From NCBI GenBank assembly GCA_035489435.1, contig DATHKG010000165.1: a stretch of DNA of 64,000 nt; one strand, 5' to 3'. The notes under the pieces were generated by a model, which was given only the letters and a program-made list of their open reading frames with translations, had not been told where the DNA came from and ran no database searches. The DNA comes from DATHKG01 sp035489435 (GTDB lineage: Bacteria > Bacteroidota > Bacteroidia > Chitinophagales > Chitinophagaceae). The position numbers were made by a program, and so were the translations under genes. Positions 55,755-64,000 of this stretch are shown in pieces (within the stretch, counting starts at the first letter, position 1; each line of letters begins with the position of its first letter).

Positions 55755-56492
55755 ATGAAACTATTCTATATACTGTTTTTGGCATTACCACTGATGAGCG
55801 TTGAACCCAAGAAAATTCGTGTCTGGCTGATTGGAGATTCAACCTGTGCAAACAAAGAGATTAGAGCATATCCTGAAACGGGGTGGGGGATGCCATTTAC
55901 GTATTTTTTTGATTCTACGGTACAAGTGAGGAATATGGCAGTAAATGGCCGCAGTACCAAATCCTTCATTGCAGAAAAACGTTGGCAGCATGTACTTGAC
56001 AGTCTTCAAGAGGGCGATTATGTATTTATCCAGTTTGGACACAATGACGAAGTAAAAGAAAAGGTGGACCGTTATACCACACCGGAAGAATTTGGAATAA
56101 ACCTGAAAAGATATGTTGATGAGACACGCAGCAAAAAAGGCATACCTGTATTATTGACCCCCGTTGCAAGACGCACATTTGATTCTGTCACTGCAAAGCT
56201 GAAAGAATCTCATCCGATCTATTCGGATGTTGTAAGAAAGGTCGCGTCGGATAACAAGGTGCCGCTGATCGACCTGGATTCAAAAAGCATGAATCTGCTG
56301 CAACAATTCGGACCGGAGATTTCGAAGTTGTTGTTTCTGCAACTCGCTCCCGGTGAACATCCCAACTATCCTGAAGGTAAAGTTGATAACACACATTTTA
56401 ACGAACTCGGCGCACGTTTGATAGCTCAACTGGTGCTTGGTGAGCTCAGGCAACAAAATATTGATCTCACAAAAAGGACTATAAAAAAATAA
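55755..56492 (+). CDS. SGNH/GDSL hydrolase, rhamnogalacturonan acetylesterase-like
   Basis: This is a 245-residue protein with a short signal peptide (MKLFYILFLALPLMS). All four SGNH blocks are visible: block I IGDSTCAN with nucleophile Ser29, block II NGRSTKSF, block III FGHND with Asn97, and block V DNTHFN with Asp211 and His214. The GDST and DNTHFNELGA forms are typical of the rhamnogalacturonan acetylesterase (CE12) group, which removes acetyl groups from pectin. The gene is convergent with the PhyH-family gene. Confidence 0.88.
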   Translation: MKLFYILFLALPLMSVEPKKIRVWLIGDSTCANKEIRAYPETGWGMPFTYFFDSTVQVRNMAVNGRSTKSFIAEKRWQHVLDSLQEGDYVFIQFGHNDEVKEKVDRYTTPEEFGINLKRYVDETRSKKGIPVLLTPVARRTFDSVTAKLKESHPIYSDVVRKVASDNKVPLIDLDSKSMNLLQQFGPEISKLLFLQLAPGEHPNYPEGKVDNTHFNELGARLIAQLVLGELRQQNIDLTKRTIKK

Positions 56493-56515
56493 ACTTTCTT
56501 GTCAATCAATAACTT

Positions 56516-56546
56516 CACTCATCACTCATAACTCATCACTCATAAC
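56516..56546. repeat. CACTCATAACTCAT-type short repeats between convergent genes
   Basis: Alternating CACTCAT and AACTCAT units fill the gap between the esterase and the PhyH-family gene. They extend across the last codons of the latter (stop at 56540-56542), so the repeat contributes the C-terminal residues. Confidence 0.5.
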
Positions 56547-57388
56547 TTTGTTTCCCATCCCGTTTCTTTTAGCGCCGGGTCATTTTCTTTTTTCAGAAAA
56601 TCTGCATTTGAAAGTGATTGTGCTTCCCATTCGAGTATAGCATTATCAGGCACGATTGAAACCGGAATTTTCCACGATGTTGATGTTTCGTTATAGGCAA
56701 GGTTTGATTGGGACGAATAGCAGGAAATAATTGACCAGCGTGGAAATTCAGATAGGTTTGCTTCTGAACGATGCAGTAAATTACTATGAAAAAACAAAGC
56801 GTCTCCTGCTTCAAGTTCGGAGTAAACCAGGTCCATTGTCTGGAGTGCGTTGTTCACCATCACCATATCGGCTCCAACCTGTTCACCAGCGAAACCGTGG
56901 TTTACCCTTCCTAATTTGTGTGATCCTTTGATCACCTGCAAACAACCATTTTCCTTATTAGCATGAGTTAAAGCAACCATTACACTTACAAGCTGATCAG
57001 GGAACATGAACTGATTTTTATACCAGTAACCATAGTCCTGGTGCCATTCCCAGGCACCTCCAACTCTTGGTTCCTTCTGCATTAATTTTGAATGGAAGTG
57101 ACAAACAGGTGCATCGCTATCAAGTAGCTGTGCAACCGAATTAACTACTTTTTCGCTACGTGTTAAGTAGCCAAACACATCATTTCCCGGCGTGAACCAT
57201 AAAGAGAGCCTGGTTTTTTTTCCTGATTGGTCATTCAGATCCAGGGCATTATTTCGCATCGCATTGTCTTCGATCGCTGTGCCGTATAATTTGTCTATTT
57301 CCTTTTTGCTGCAAAAATTCTTTACAATGATATAGCCGTCTTTATGGAAGGCTTTTACCTGTTCTGGTGAAAGATTTAATGATGGCAT
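56540..57388 (-). CDS. PhyH-family Fe(II)/2-oxoglutarate-dependent oxygenase
   Basis: This is a 282-residue cytoplasmic protein. The N-terminus (LSPEQVKAFHKDGYIIVKNF) is the standard PhyH opening. The iron ligands are visible as His116 and Asp118 in WEWHQDYG and His206 in LLHRSEAN, and Arg217 in FPRWSIISCY is the expected 2-oxoglutarate-binding arginine. The family hydroxylates small hydrophobic or secondary metabolites. It is flanked by carbohydrate genes but is convergent with the esterase and divergent from the hydrolase at 57611, so a shared pathway is not proven. Confidence 0.9.
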   Translation of the reverse strand: MPSLNLSPEQVKAFHKDGYIIVKNFCSKKEIDKLYGTAIEDNAMRNNALDLNDQSGKKTRLSLWFTPGNDVFGYLTRSEKVVNSVAQLLDSDAPVCHFHSKLMQKEPRVGGAWEWHQDYGYWYKNQFMFPDQLVSVMVALTHANKENGCLQVIKGSHKLGRVNHGFAGEQVGADMVMVNNALQTMDLVYSELEAGDALFFHSNLLHRSEANLSEFPRWSIISCYSSQSNLAYNETSTSWKIPVSIVPDNAILEWEAQSLSNADFLKKENDPALKETGWETKL

Positions 57389-57610
57389 CGTTGTAAGTTT
57401 TAAAATTCACTAATTATGCTAAGCTAAAGAAGTTCATTGATATTTGATGCCATAATATCAGACCCTGCAAACTGTTAGTTAGGGGTTACTATGAACTGTA
57501 TTAATTGATTACTATGAACTGATTTTGTATGAGTAAATTGAACTGTATTTGCCTGTAAAAAGGGTAAACTAAACTGGGTGATATAAATTCAAATGGGAAT
57601 TATCTTGCAA

Positions 57611-59953
57611 ATGAAAAAAGTTATCGGGCTCTCATTAATTTTCTTTCTGATATGTGGTATTATTAATGCGCAACAACGAATAGACCGCAAAGCGCTTGTT
57701 GAAAGACATACAATAGTCAACAGATCGGCAGATACCTTGTCATCGCTTTCTGTTGGAAACGGTCAGTTTGCCTTCACGGTCGATATAACAGGTTTACAGT
57801 CGTTTCCCGACGTATATGAAAATGGAGTACCTCTTGGTACCCAGAGCGAATGGGGTTGGCACAGTTTTCCCAATACCGAAGGATATCGTTTTGAAGAAAC
57901 GCTTCGAAATTATGATCTGAATGGCAGGTCAATAAGTTATTCTGTACAAACCAATGGGCCTGTAAGAAATAAAAATGCAGTGGAATGGTTCAGGCAAAAT
58001 CCGCATCGTTTGCAGATTGGAAATATTGGTTTTGAACTGTTAAAAAAGAACGGTTCTCTTGCAGGCATAGAGGATATCCGTAATATTGAGCAGACTTTAA
58101 ATATGTGGACTGGTGAAATTCATTCAAAATTCACCATAGAAGATGTTCCGGTTGACGTTATCACTTATGGTCATCAGCAACAGGATGGTGTTGGTGTAAA
58201 AGTATCTTCAGAATTATTGAATGAAGGCCGGCTACAAATACGGGTAAGGTTCCCCTATCCAACTGGTGAATGGAAAGACGTGGGGAGCAGGTTGGAATCA
58301 AACAGCAAACACAGATCTGTTATTTATTCCAGGTCAGTGAATGCCACTTCTCTTCGACATGAAATTGACAATGTTTCCTGGTTTGTTAATTTGCAGTGGC
58401 GTGGAAAAGCTGAGGTCACAGCAAAAGACAGCAATTATTTTCTCATCTCACCATACGCCGTTGCCTCAACTTCATCTTCAGCTACTTCATCTTCAGCTAC
58501 ATCATCTTCAACTGCATCATCTTCAGTTACGTCATCTTCAAATAAGTTATCTGCTTCTCAACCGGCTTCAACTTTATTCCAATCAATTTTATTCCAACCT
58601 CCTTTATACTCATCACAAACAAATTCAATTCCGGAAGATAGTTATAACGGTTCGCAAGATAGCTATGATGGGCCTGGTACATTTGAATTCAGTTTTCGTT
58701 TTGATCGTCAGCAAAATAATATAGCTCAGTCTTTTTCCGAAACCCGTGACAACAACAGGCAGGAATGGAATAAATTCTGGACAAGCGGTGCGGCAGTTGA
58801 CTTTAGCGGTAGCCTCGACAAGAGAGCAATTGAGTTGGAAAGAAGAATTGTTCTTTCGCAGTATTTAACAAAAATTCAATGTGCGGGCAATTTTCCGCCG
58901 CAGGAAACAGGGCTGACTTATAACAGTTGGTATGGCAGGCCTCATATGGAAATGCATTGGTGGCATGGCATCCATTTTTCTTTGTGGGGCAGAAACCCTT
59001 TGTTGGAAAACTCCTTATCGTGGTACAAAAAATCAGCTGCCAAGGGTAGAGCCATTGCAAAACGCCAGGGGTATCAGGGAATCAGATGGCAAAAGATGAC
59101 AGATAATGATGGCAATGAAAGCCCGTCTTCTGTTGGAGCGTTTCTTATCTGGCAACAGCCTCATCTTATTTATTTTGCCGAACTAATTTACCGGAATGAT
59201 AGTAACAAGCCTACTATTGATAAATATAAGGACCTGGTATTTGCCACTGCAGACTTTATGGTTTCTTATGCTTTTTATGATTCAATCCAAAAAAGATATA
59301 TTCTCGGTCCAGGCCTTATTCCCGCGCAGGAAACATTTAATCCTTTAACAACATTCAATCCTGCTTATGAACTTGTGTATTGGCATTGGGCGTTGAAAAT
59401 TGCCCGTGCCTGGCGGATACGGGCAGGACTGCCTCCAGTAAAAAAATGGGATGATGTACTAAAAGATCTTTCGCCGCTTACTGTTAAAGAAAACAAATAT
59501 CTCTTTACCGAAAATGCTGTTGATTCATATACAAATCCAGCCTATCGCACCGATCATCCATCAGTGCTGGGAGCGTTGGGAATGTTGCCTCAAACCAGTC
59601 TTGTCGATACCGCAATCATGCAATCGACATTTAACTGGATCTGGAAAAACTGGAACTGGGATCATACCTGGGGCTGGGATTTTCCGATGGCAGCCATGAC
59701 AGCAACCAGGCTTGGTTTACCCGAACAGGCAATTGAAGCATTGCTGATGCCCATATCGACAAATACCTATCTTAACAATGGACATAACTACCAGGACAAA
59801 AGACTGACCATTTATTTGCCGGGTAATGGTGGATTACTGGCAGCTATTGCCATGATGTGTGCAGGTTATGATGGATGTAAGACTGACAATCCGGGTATTC
59901 CTAAAAATGGTAAGTGGACGGTAAGATGGGAGGGACTGGGGCAAATGCCATGA
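57611..59953 (+). CDS. Secreted six-hairpin glycosidase-like protein with a Ser/Thr-rich insert
   Basis: I chose the ATG at 57611 (MKKVIGLSLIFFLICGIINA) over one six codons upstream; it gives a clean signal peptide and 780 residues. An N-terminal beta-sandwich (residues ~30-280) precedes an (alpha/alpha)6 domain (~390-780) with YNSWYGRPHMEMHWWHGIHF, GAFLIWQQPHLIYFAELIYR, TFNPLTTFNPAYELVYWHWA and WNWDHTWGWDFPMAAMTA, resembling GH65/GH95-type six-hairpin enzymes. Residues ~287-311 are an unusual Ser/Thr/Ala-rich run encoded by 15-bp tandem repeats, followed by a low-complexity stretch to ~365; both interrupt the link between the two domains. The ankyrin-like gene follows 277 bp downstream. Confidence 0.8.
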   Translation: MKKVIGLSLIFFLICGIINAQQRIDRKALVERHTIVNRSADTLSSLSVGNGQFAFTVDITGLQSFPDVYENGVPLGTQSEWGWHSFPNTEGYRFEETLRNYDLNGRSISYSVQTNGPVRNKNAVEWFRQNPHRLQIGNIGFELLKKNGSLAGIEDIRNIEQTLNMWTGEIHSKFTIEDVPVDVITYGHQQQDGVGVKVSSELLNEGRLQIRVRFPYPTGEWKDVGSRLESNSKHRSVIYSRSVNATSLRHEIDNVSWFVNLQWRGKAEVTAKDSNYFLISPYAVASTSSSATSSSATSSSTASSSVTSSSNKLSASQPASTLFQSILFQPPLYSSQTNSIPEDSYNGSQDSYDGPGTFEFSFRFDRQQNNIAQSFSETRDNNRQEWNKFWTSGAAVDFSGSLDKRAIELERRIVLSQYLTKIQCAGNFPPQETGLTYNSWYGRPHMEMHWWHGIHFSLWGRNPLLENSLSWYKKSAAKGRAIAKRQGYQGIRWQKMTDNDGNESPSSVGAFLIWQQPHLIYFAELIYRNDSNKPTIDKYKDLVFATADFMVSYAFYDSIQKRYILGPGLIPAQETFNPLTTFNPAYELVYWHWALKIARAWRIRAGLPPVKKWDDVLKDLSPLTVKENKYLFTENAVDSYTNPAYRTDHPSVLGALGMLPQTSLVDTAIMQSTFNWIWKNWNWDHTWGWDFPMAAMTATRLGLPEQAIEALLMPISTNTYLNNGHNYQDKRLTIYLPGNGGLLAAIAMMCAGYDGCKTDNPGIPKNGKWTVRWEGLGQMP
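58469..58543 (+). repeat. 15-bp in-frame tandem repeat (five copies) in a hydrolase gene
   Basis: Five units of the form ACTTCATCTTCAGCT (two perfect, then diverging) encode a run of (A/T)TSSS-type pentapeptides. The length is a multiple of three, so copy-number change would keep the frame. Confidence 0.85.
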
Positions 59954-60230
59954 GAAGATATATTGCTCATAAGATATCCTTTTCTACAATAAATTGAAGA
60001 GCATGAACACAGGACCCTGGATTTCCAAAAGGCACTTATGAAATAATAGACAAATAGTTAAAGATCTATAAATTACTAAAGATCTATTATGCAAAATGCA
60101 GGTTGATACACAGGATAATCCGATACACAAGATAATTAGCCAACAGTATTCGTAATTTCGGGTGTTCGAATTTGACAGGTGGTAAGCAGGTCGATCAACA
60201 GAATGCTTAACTTATGAGAAATCAGCGTTT

Positions 60231-60737
60231 ATGAACCGTAAAGTTTTCTTAAGTCAGTTTTCCATGGCAGCAAGTACAACCCTGTTTATTCAATCCTCGT
60301 TATTCTCCCAAACAAACCCGAAGCCGGACCCATTGCCCGCTGAAAAAGTGAAAGCTTTTGTTGGTGCAGGTCATAATGATCTCGGCAAGGTAAAGTCTTT
60401 ACTGGCAGAGTTTCCATCCTTATTGTATGCAACCTGGGACTGGGGTGGGGGCGATTTTGAAACTGCGCTTGAAGGCGCCGGCCATGTGGGTACAAAAGAT
60501 GTAGCCAATTTTTTAATTGAAACCGGTGCCAGAACAAATCTTTTTGTACTAACTATGCTCGGGAAAACACAGCTTGTTAAGGCATGGCTTGAAACCTATC
60601 CTCAATGCATCAATGCAAAAGGCCCTCATGGTTTTTCGCTTTTGCATCATGCAAATCGAGGAGGAGAAGATGCGAAAGAACTGGTTGACTACCTTCAAAG
60701 CAAAGGCTTGAAAGAAACGAAGTTCAGCATCTCTTAA
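60231..60737 (+). CDS. Small secreted ankyrin-repeat-like protein
   Basis: This is a 168-residue protein. The first ~30 residues (MNRKVFLSQFSMAASTTLFI) form a signal peptide. The rest reads as degenerate ankyrin repeats: KAFVGAGHNDLGKVKSLLAE, TALEGAGHVGTKDVANFLIE, GKTQLVKAWLETYP and HGFSLLHHANRGGEDAKELV. Ankyrin folds bind proteins; the partner is unknown. The 277-bp gap to the upstream hydrolase contains no recognised signal. It is convergent with the large IPT gene. Confidence 0.75.
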   Translation: MNRKVFLSQFSMAASTTLFIQSSLFSQTNPKPDPLPAEKVKAFVGAGHNDLGKVKSLLAEFPSLLYATWDWGGGDFETALEGAGHVGTKDVANFLIETGARTNLFVLTMLGKTQLVKAWLETYPQCINAKGPHGFSLLHHANRGGEDAKELVDYLQSKGLKETKFSIS

Positions 60738-60905
60738 AAAAACAACTCTCTGCTCACGCGCAGCTGGCTTAATGAAATGTGATTGTAAACATTGATCAAC
60801 CCGTCATGCCTGGCAATAATCAGTGTTTATGGAACCAAAATAATCACTTTATATTGAAAACTGTTTCCAGCTTATCCCTGCAGAATGCTTTTGAATGGTA
60901 TGAAA

Positions 60906-63900
60906 CTATTGTTTTAATATTCTTAAAAAAGCACTTTCACCGGTTGCTCTTTTGAATACAACAAAATAAAGGCCCCTTGGAATATGCACCACACTTAAGT
61001 TGATACTTGTCCTGTTCTGAATATCTTTCATAATGATAAATTTATGACCATCCGCACCGAGCAGTTCGAGTGATTGCCAGTTATCAGCGGGGTTAATATT
61101 GTCAAGTGACAACGTACTGCCAACGGGATTCGGAAAAGCCCTGATCGGCATATTAGCCAAAGGCAATGGACTATCACTAATTACAAATATTACAGGGTTG
61201 GTAACTATCGTATCAATAAAATTGCAACTGTCTTTGCTGATAATAATGTTCCGCAGTTTATCACCGCTGGTTGAAGGCTTATACATGAGTAATTGCAAAG
61301 TTGCACCGGTAATCGATCCCCACGAATGTACGCTGGTACTATCCTGCCACTGATAAGTTATTGTTCCGGGCGGATTGGTTGTTTCGACTTTCATTGCTGA
61401 TGTCTCTCCTTGTTTAACCTGTGTATCACCTGTGATCTTTGCAGTTGGTTTAACCCTGTCGTATATGCTCACAGTACTTTTATTACTGATGATAGTGTCC
61501 GTTCCACAAGGGGTAGGCAACAAATATTCTAACCATACAATATCTCCGGCTTTCAGATTTGTTAATGTGAGGACACCAGTGTTTGATCCTGCAGGTTGAC
61601 CATTCACTTTCCAAAGATAAATACCTGACGCGGGGTCAATTACCTGGCCATTGTTATTTGACCCGGGATTTACAAAAGTTATCTGACCAACAGTAAATGT
61701 TTTTGCAAAAGGATCACATTGATTTATTAAGGCAGCAGTGATAGAAACTTCATGATGAGCGAACCACACAGATGTAATCGTAATCACATTACTTGTATCA
61801 GCCTTTAAGCCACAAACAGTATTTACTTTCATCACCACGCTTATTTTATCGCCTGCATTCAGCATTGGATCTTTAAACCTGGCACCTGTGTAGGACTGCG
61901 GATTACCATTCACAAACCATTGATAGGATGCATTGGAAAAAAATCCTGAACCAGATGCGGTGAATAAAAGTTGGTTGCCTGTACAAAGGCTGTCACGGCC
62001 TATGCTGGTGTTTGCCTCAAAGGAGCAGGTGTCGGCCTTTGTCAAAATTGTATCTGCACTGAAAATATGTAGATAGTTATCACTGCCAATAAAAAGAATT
62101 TCAGGCGAGCCGTTCTTGTTAAGATCCCTGATACTGATATCATTTAATTCTTCGTTGGTTTTGGTTTGGGCTATTTCCACAAAGGAAACAACGTTATTAG
62201 TTTGCTTCTGTACATAAATATGAAGTATTGAATCGCGGGAATCCTCACAAACAAGATCAACAAGTCCGTCTCCGTTAAGATCACCGATATCATTAGTGGT
62301 GGTCCAGGTGGTTGTCATGATGTTGGTTACCAGGGCGAAAGAAAGAATTCCGTTTCCACTGGTGTTCTCCACATACTGGATACCCCGGTTGTAGTTGATG
62401 ATCAGATCGGTTTTATTATCCCTGTTGATGTCTCCTAGTATAAATTTCTGGGGACTATCTCCACCATTAAAATTTAATGGCGAACCAAAACTTATGGTAT
62501 CGGTGGTGGATGTGTTTTGGAAAATCAGCATCGACTTGACTGGTTGATCCGATCTGGATATTGCAGATATTACCTCAGGCTTACCATCGCCATCCAGGTC
62601 TCCGACTTCAAACTGAGAGGTGGTTTTGCCCTTTGGAAAAATGTAACGGCTTCCGAAGCTTATGGTACTTCCGGATGAGGTATTTCGGAATATAATAACT
62701 TCCCCCTGGTCGCTGAGACTAAGAATCTCCGGTTTACCGTCCCCATTAATATCTGCAAGACTGAAAAAAGAATAAGTGCCGCCGATTCGTTCAGCTGGCG
62801 CATCAAAACTGATTTTTCCGGTGATGCTGGTGTTTTTGAATATTTTAATAATAGATGTTTCCCCTGCAACAAGCTCTGGCCGGCCATCACCGTCAACATC
62901 AGCAACCAAAATGTTTTGAAAAAGGCTTACATTTTCGATGGTTAGAACTTCTTCAAATGAAACCGAATCCTGGGAACTTGTATTTCTATACACCTTCAAT
63001 TTGTCAAGTTCAGTAGTTACAATGAGATCCGGTTTCCCATCGCCATCCAGATCATCAGCTTCCATATTTGTTCCGGGAAAAAGCATTGCTTTTATAACTG
63101 TATTTACTGCCTTATAGGTAGTGTCGCTCAACTGGCGGCCGACAGATCCCTGCAAGGTGAAAAAGTTGTTTGAAGTAGCAGTGAATCCATTGCAGGAAAC
63201 GGTCAGAAATTCTGCTGAAGCACCATGAGGAACCTCCACTTTTAGCAGGGATGGAGAGGCGCTGATAACCTTGCCAAATGCAGCACCAAAGCCAACAAAA
63301 TTCAGCTCCGGATCCGTATTGAAATTTTCGCCCGCGATTTCGATCATGGTGCCTGCTTTGCCTGAAACAGGGAAGAAAGACTTTAATACCGGGATTGAAG
63401 ACGGGATAAATATGAAGCCCGGCAATGACATCCTTCCTCCTGCAGTTTCTAATTTTACTTCGCCTGATGCCCCACTGCCAACCACGGCTGTTAATACTGA
63501 ATCTGATAATACGGTGACCCGAGAAGCCATTGCATCGCCAAAATATATTTTCGAGCTACGATGAATATTAACTCCGGTAATGGTAACGACTGTGCCGGCT
63601 TTTCCGGTAGCCGGTGTAAACGATTTTAATGTTGGCTTTTGAACATATTCAAAACTATCTGAACTGAATATCGTGGTATCCGCAGTTTGCAAACTGATTT
63701 TCCCTGTTGCCCCTTTGCCAATAATAACATCGAGGTATCCGGAATATGTAGGGATCCATTCCCGAACCGGGACGCCGCCGATCTTAACGCTATCGATATC
63801 GTAAATACGATCGATATATATCTTCATCCGTGTGCGCTCACCACCTAGTATTGGTGTAAATGAATGAATCACAGGTACAGTTGAATAACGATAATAAGGT

Positions 63901-64000
63901 CCTGGGCCGGAAGTGCCATAGTTATTGGAGACTCTTATATAAGAGTCGGTGCCTGGGGCTATGACGGCAATAATAACTGAATCGGAAAGGACGCTAAAAG
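60906..64000 (-). CDS. Large IPT/TIG and FG-GAP secreted protein with T9SS sorting tail (5' end outside window)
   Basis: The frame is open to the right edge; the first visible start-like codon inside the window (63872, GTG) is not the true start, because coding text continues upstream (SDSVIIAVIAPGTDSYIRVS). At least three IPT/TIG domains are visible (KSFTPATGKAGTVVTITGVN, KSFFPVSGKAGTMIEIAGEN, PIHSFTPILGG-like). Next come seven or more FG-GAP/VCBS motifs (ADDLDGDGKPDLIVTTELDK, VADVDGDGRPELVAGE, ADINGDGKPEILSLSDQGE), then Ig-like segments, and finally a Por-secretion tail (IRAFPNPVGSTLSLDNINPA, IPRGLYFVVF, LRILKQ). Such proteins are exported by T9SS and attached to the surface or released; a beta-propeller with adhesive function is likely. 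Confidence 0.85.
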   Translation of the reverse strand, partial: FSVLSDSVIIAVIAPGTDSYIRVSNNYGTSGPGPYYRYSTVPVIHSFTPILGGERTRMKIYIDRIYDIDSVKIGGVPVREWIPTYSGYLDVIIGKGATGKISLQTADTTIFSSDSFEYVQKPTLKSFTPATGKAGTVVTITGVNIHRSSKIYFGDAMASRVTVLSDSVLTAVVGSGASGEVKLETAGGRMSLPGFIFIPSSIPVLKSFFPVSGKAGTMIEIAGENFNTDPELNFVGFGAAFGKVISASPSLLKVEVPHGASAEFLTVSCNGFTATSNNFFTLQGSVGRQLSDTTYKAVNTVIKAMLFPGTNMEADDLDGDGKPDLIVTTELDKLKVYRNTSSQDSVSFEEVLTIENVSLFQNILVADVDGDGRPELVAGETSIIKIFKNTSITGKISFDAPAERIGGTYSFFSLADINGDGKPEILSLSDQGEVIIFRNTSSGSTISFGSRYIFPKGKTTSQFEVGDLDGDGKPEVISAISRSDQPVKSMLIFQNTSTTDTISFGSPLNFNGGDSPQKFILGDINRDNKTDLIINYNRGIQYVENTSGNGILSFALVTNIMTTTWTTTNDIGDLNGDGLVDLVCEDSRDSILHIYVQKQTNNVVSFVEIAQTKTNEELNDISIRDLNKNGSPEILFIGSDNYLHIFSADTILTKADTCSFEANTSIGRDSLCTGNQLLFTASGSGFFSNASYQWFVNGNPQSYTGARFKDPMLNAGDKISVVMKVNTVCGLKADTSNVITITSVWFAHHEVSITAALINQCDPFAKTFTVGQITFVNPGSNNNGQVIDPASGIYLWKVNGQPAGSNTGVLTLTNLKAGDIVWLEYLLPTPCGTDTIISNKSTVSIYDRVKPTAKITGDTQVKQGETSAMKVETTNPPGTITYQWQDSTSVHSWGSITGATLQLLMYKPSTSGDKLRNIIISKDSCNFIDTIVTNPVIFVISDSPLPLANMPIRAFPNPVGSTLSLDNINPADNWQSLELLGADGHKFIIMKDIQNRTSINLSVVHIPRGLYFVVFKRATGESAFLRILKQ

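Overview
The window comes from a Bacteroidota chromosome, most likely a Chitinophagaceae- or Sphingobacteriales-like environmental bacterium. The evidence is a SusC/SusD pair, a second TonB-dependent receptor, Por-type (T9SS) secretion signs, SprB-type repeat adhesins, LytS/LytTR two-component genes, long AT-rich intergenic spaces, Bacteroidota-type RHS genes (DUF6443-like N-terminus) and a candidate TTG...TAnnTTTG promoter. No rRNA, intact tRNA, CRISPR array or integrase gene is visible.

Layout. 1-6978 (-): the 5' end of a giant secreted protein with six Kelch blades, an Ig-like domain and about 22 SprB-like repeats, running off the left edge. 7200-10949 (-): a secreted SUMF1-fold protein and a membrane Ser/Thr kinase with a periplasmic SUMF1-fold domain. 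10950-12306: decayed DNA with a gutted isocitrate lyase/PEP mutase-family pseudogene. 12307-15347: a mono-haem cytochrome c lipoprotein (-), an OmpA-family protein (+) and an unknown secreted protein (+). 15432-21529 (+): three histidine-kinase-like sensors and one LytTR response regulator. 21640-26317 (+): a YncE-propeller/phosphoesterase and a TonB receptor.

26418-40602 is the most unusual part. Two imperfect ~103-bp direct repeats, whose shared core resembles the 3' end of a tRNA-Pro gene, bracket about 14 kb of RHS-type genes. All four large genes there are broken: three one-base frameshifts and two in-frame nonsense codons, with otherwise well-preserved reading frames. The last gene ends in a C-terminal toxin-like domain followed by an overlapping small gene that is a candidate immunity gene. 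This looks like a recently decaying polymorphic-toxin island.

40842-48459 (-): a SusC/SusD pair followed by a second copy of the YncE/phosphoesterase, so the two paralogues lie on either side of the island. 48775-60737: a ZU5-type lipoprotein, two six-hairpin glycosidase-like enzymes, a FtsX/MacB-type permease, a rhamnogalacturonan-acetylesterase-like SGNH enzyme, a PhyH-family oxygenase and a small ankyrin-like protein; this looks like accessory carbohydrate metabolism. 60906-64000 (-): a large IPT/FG-GAP protein with a T9SS sorting tail, whose 5' end lies beyond the right edge.
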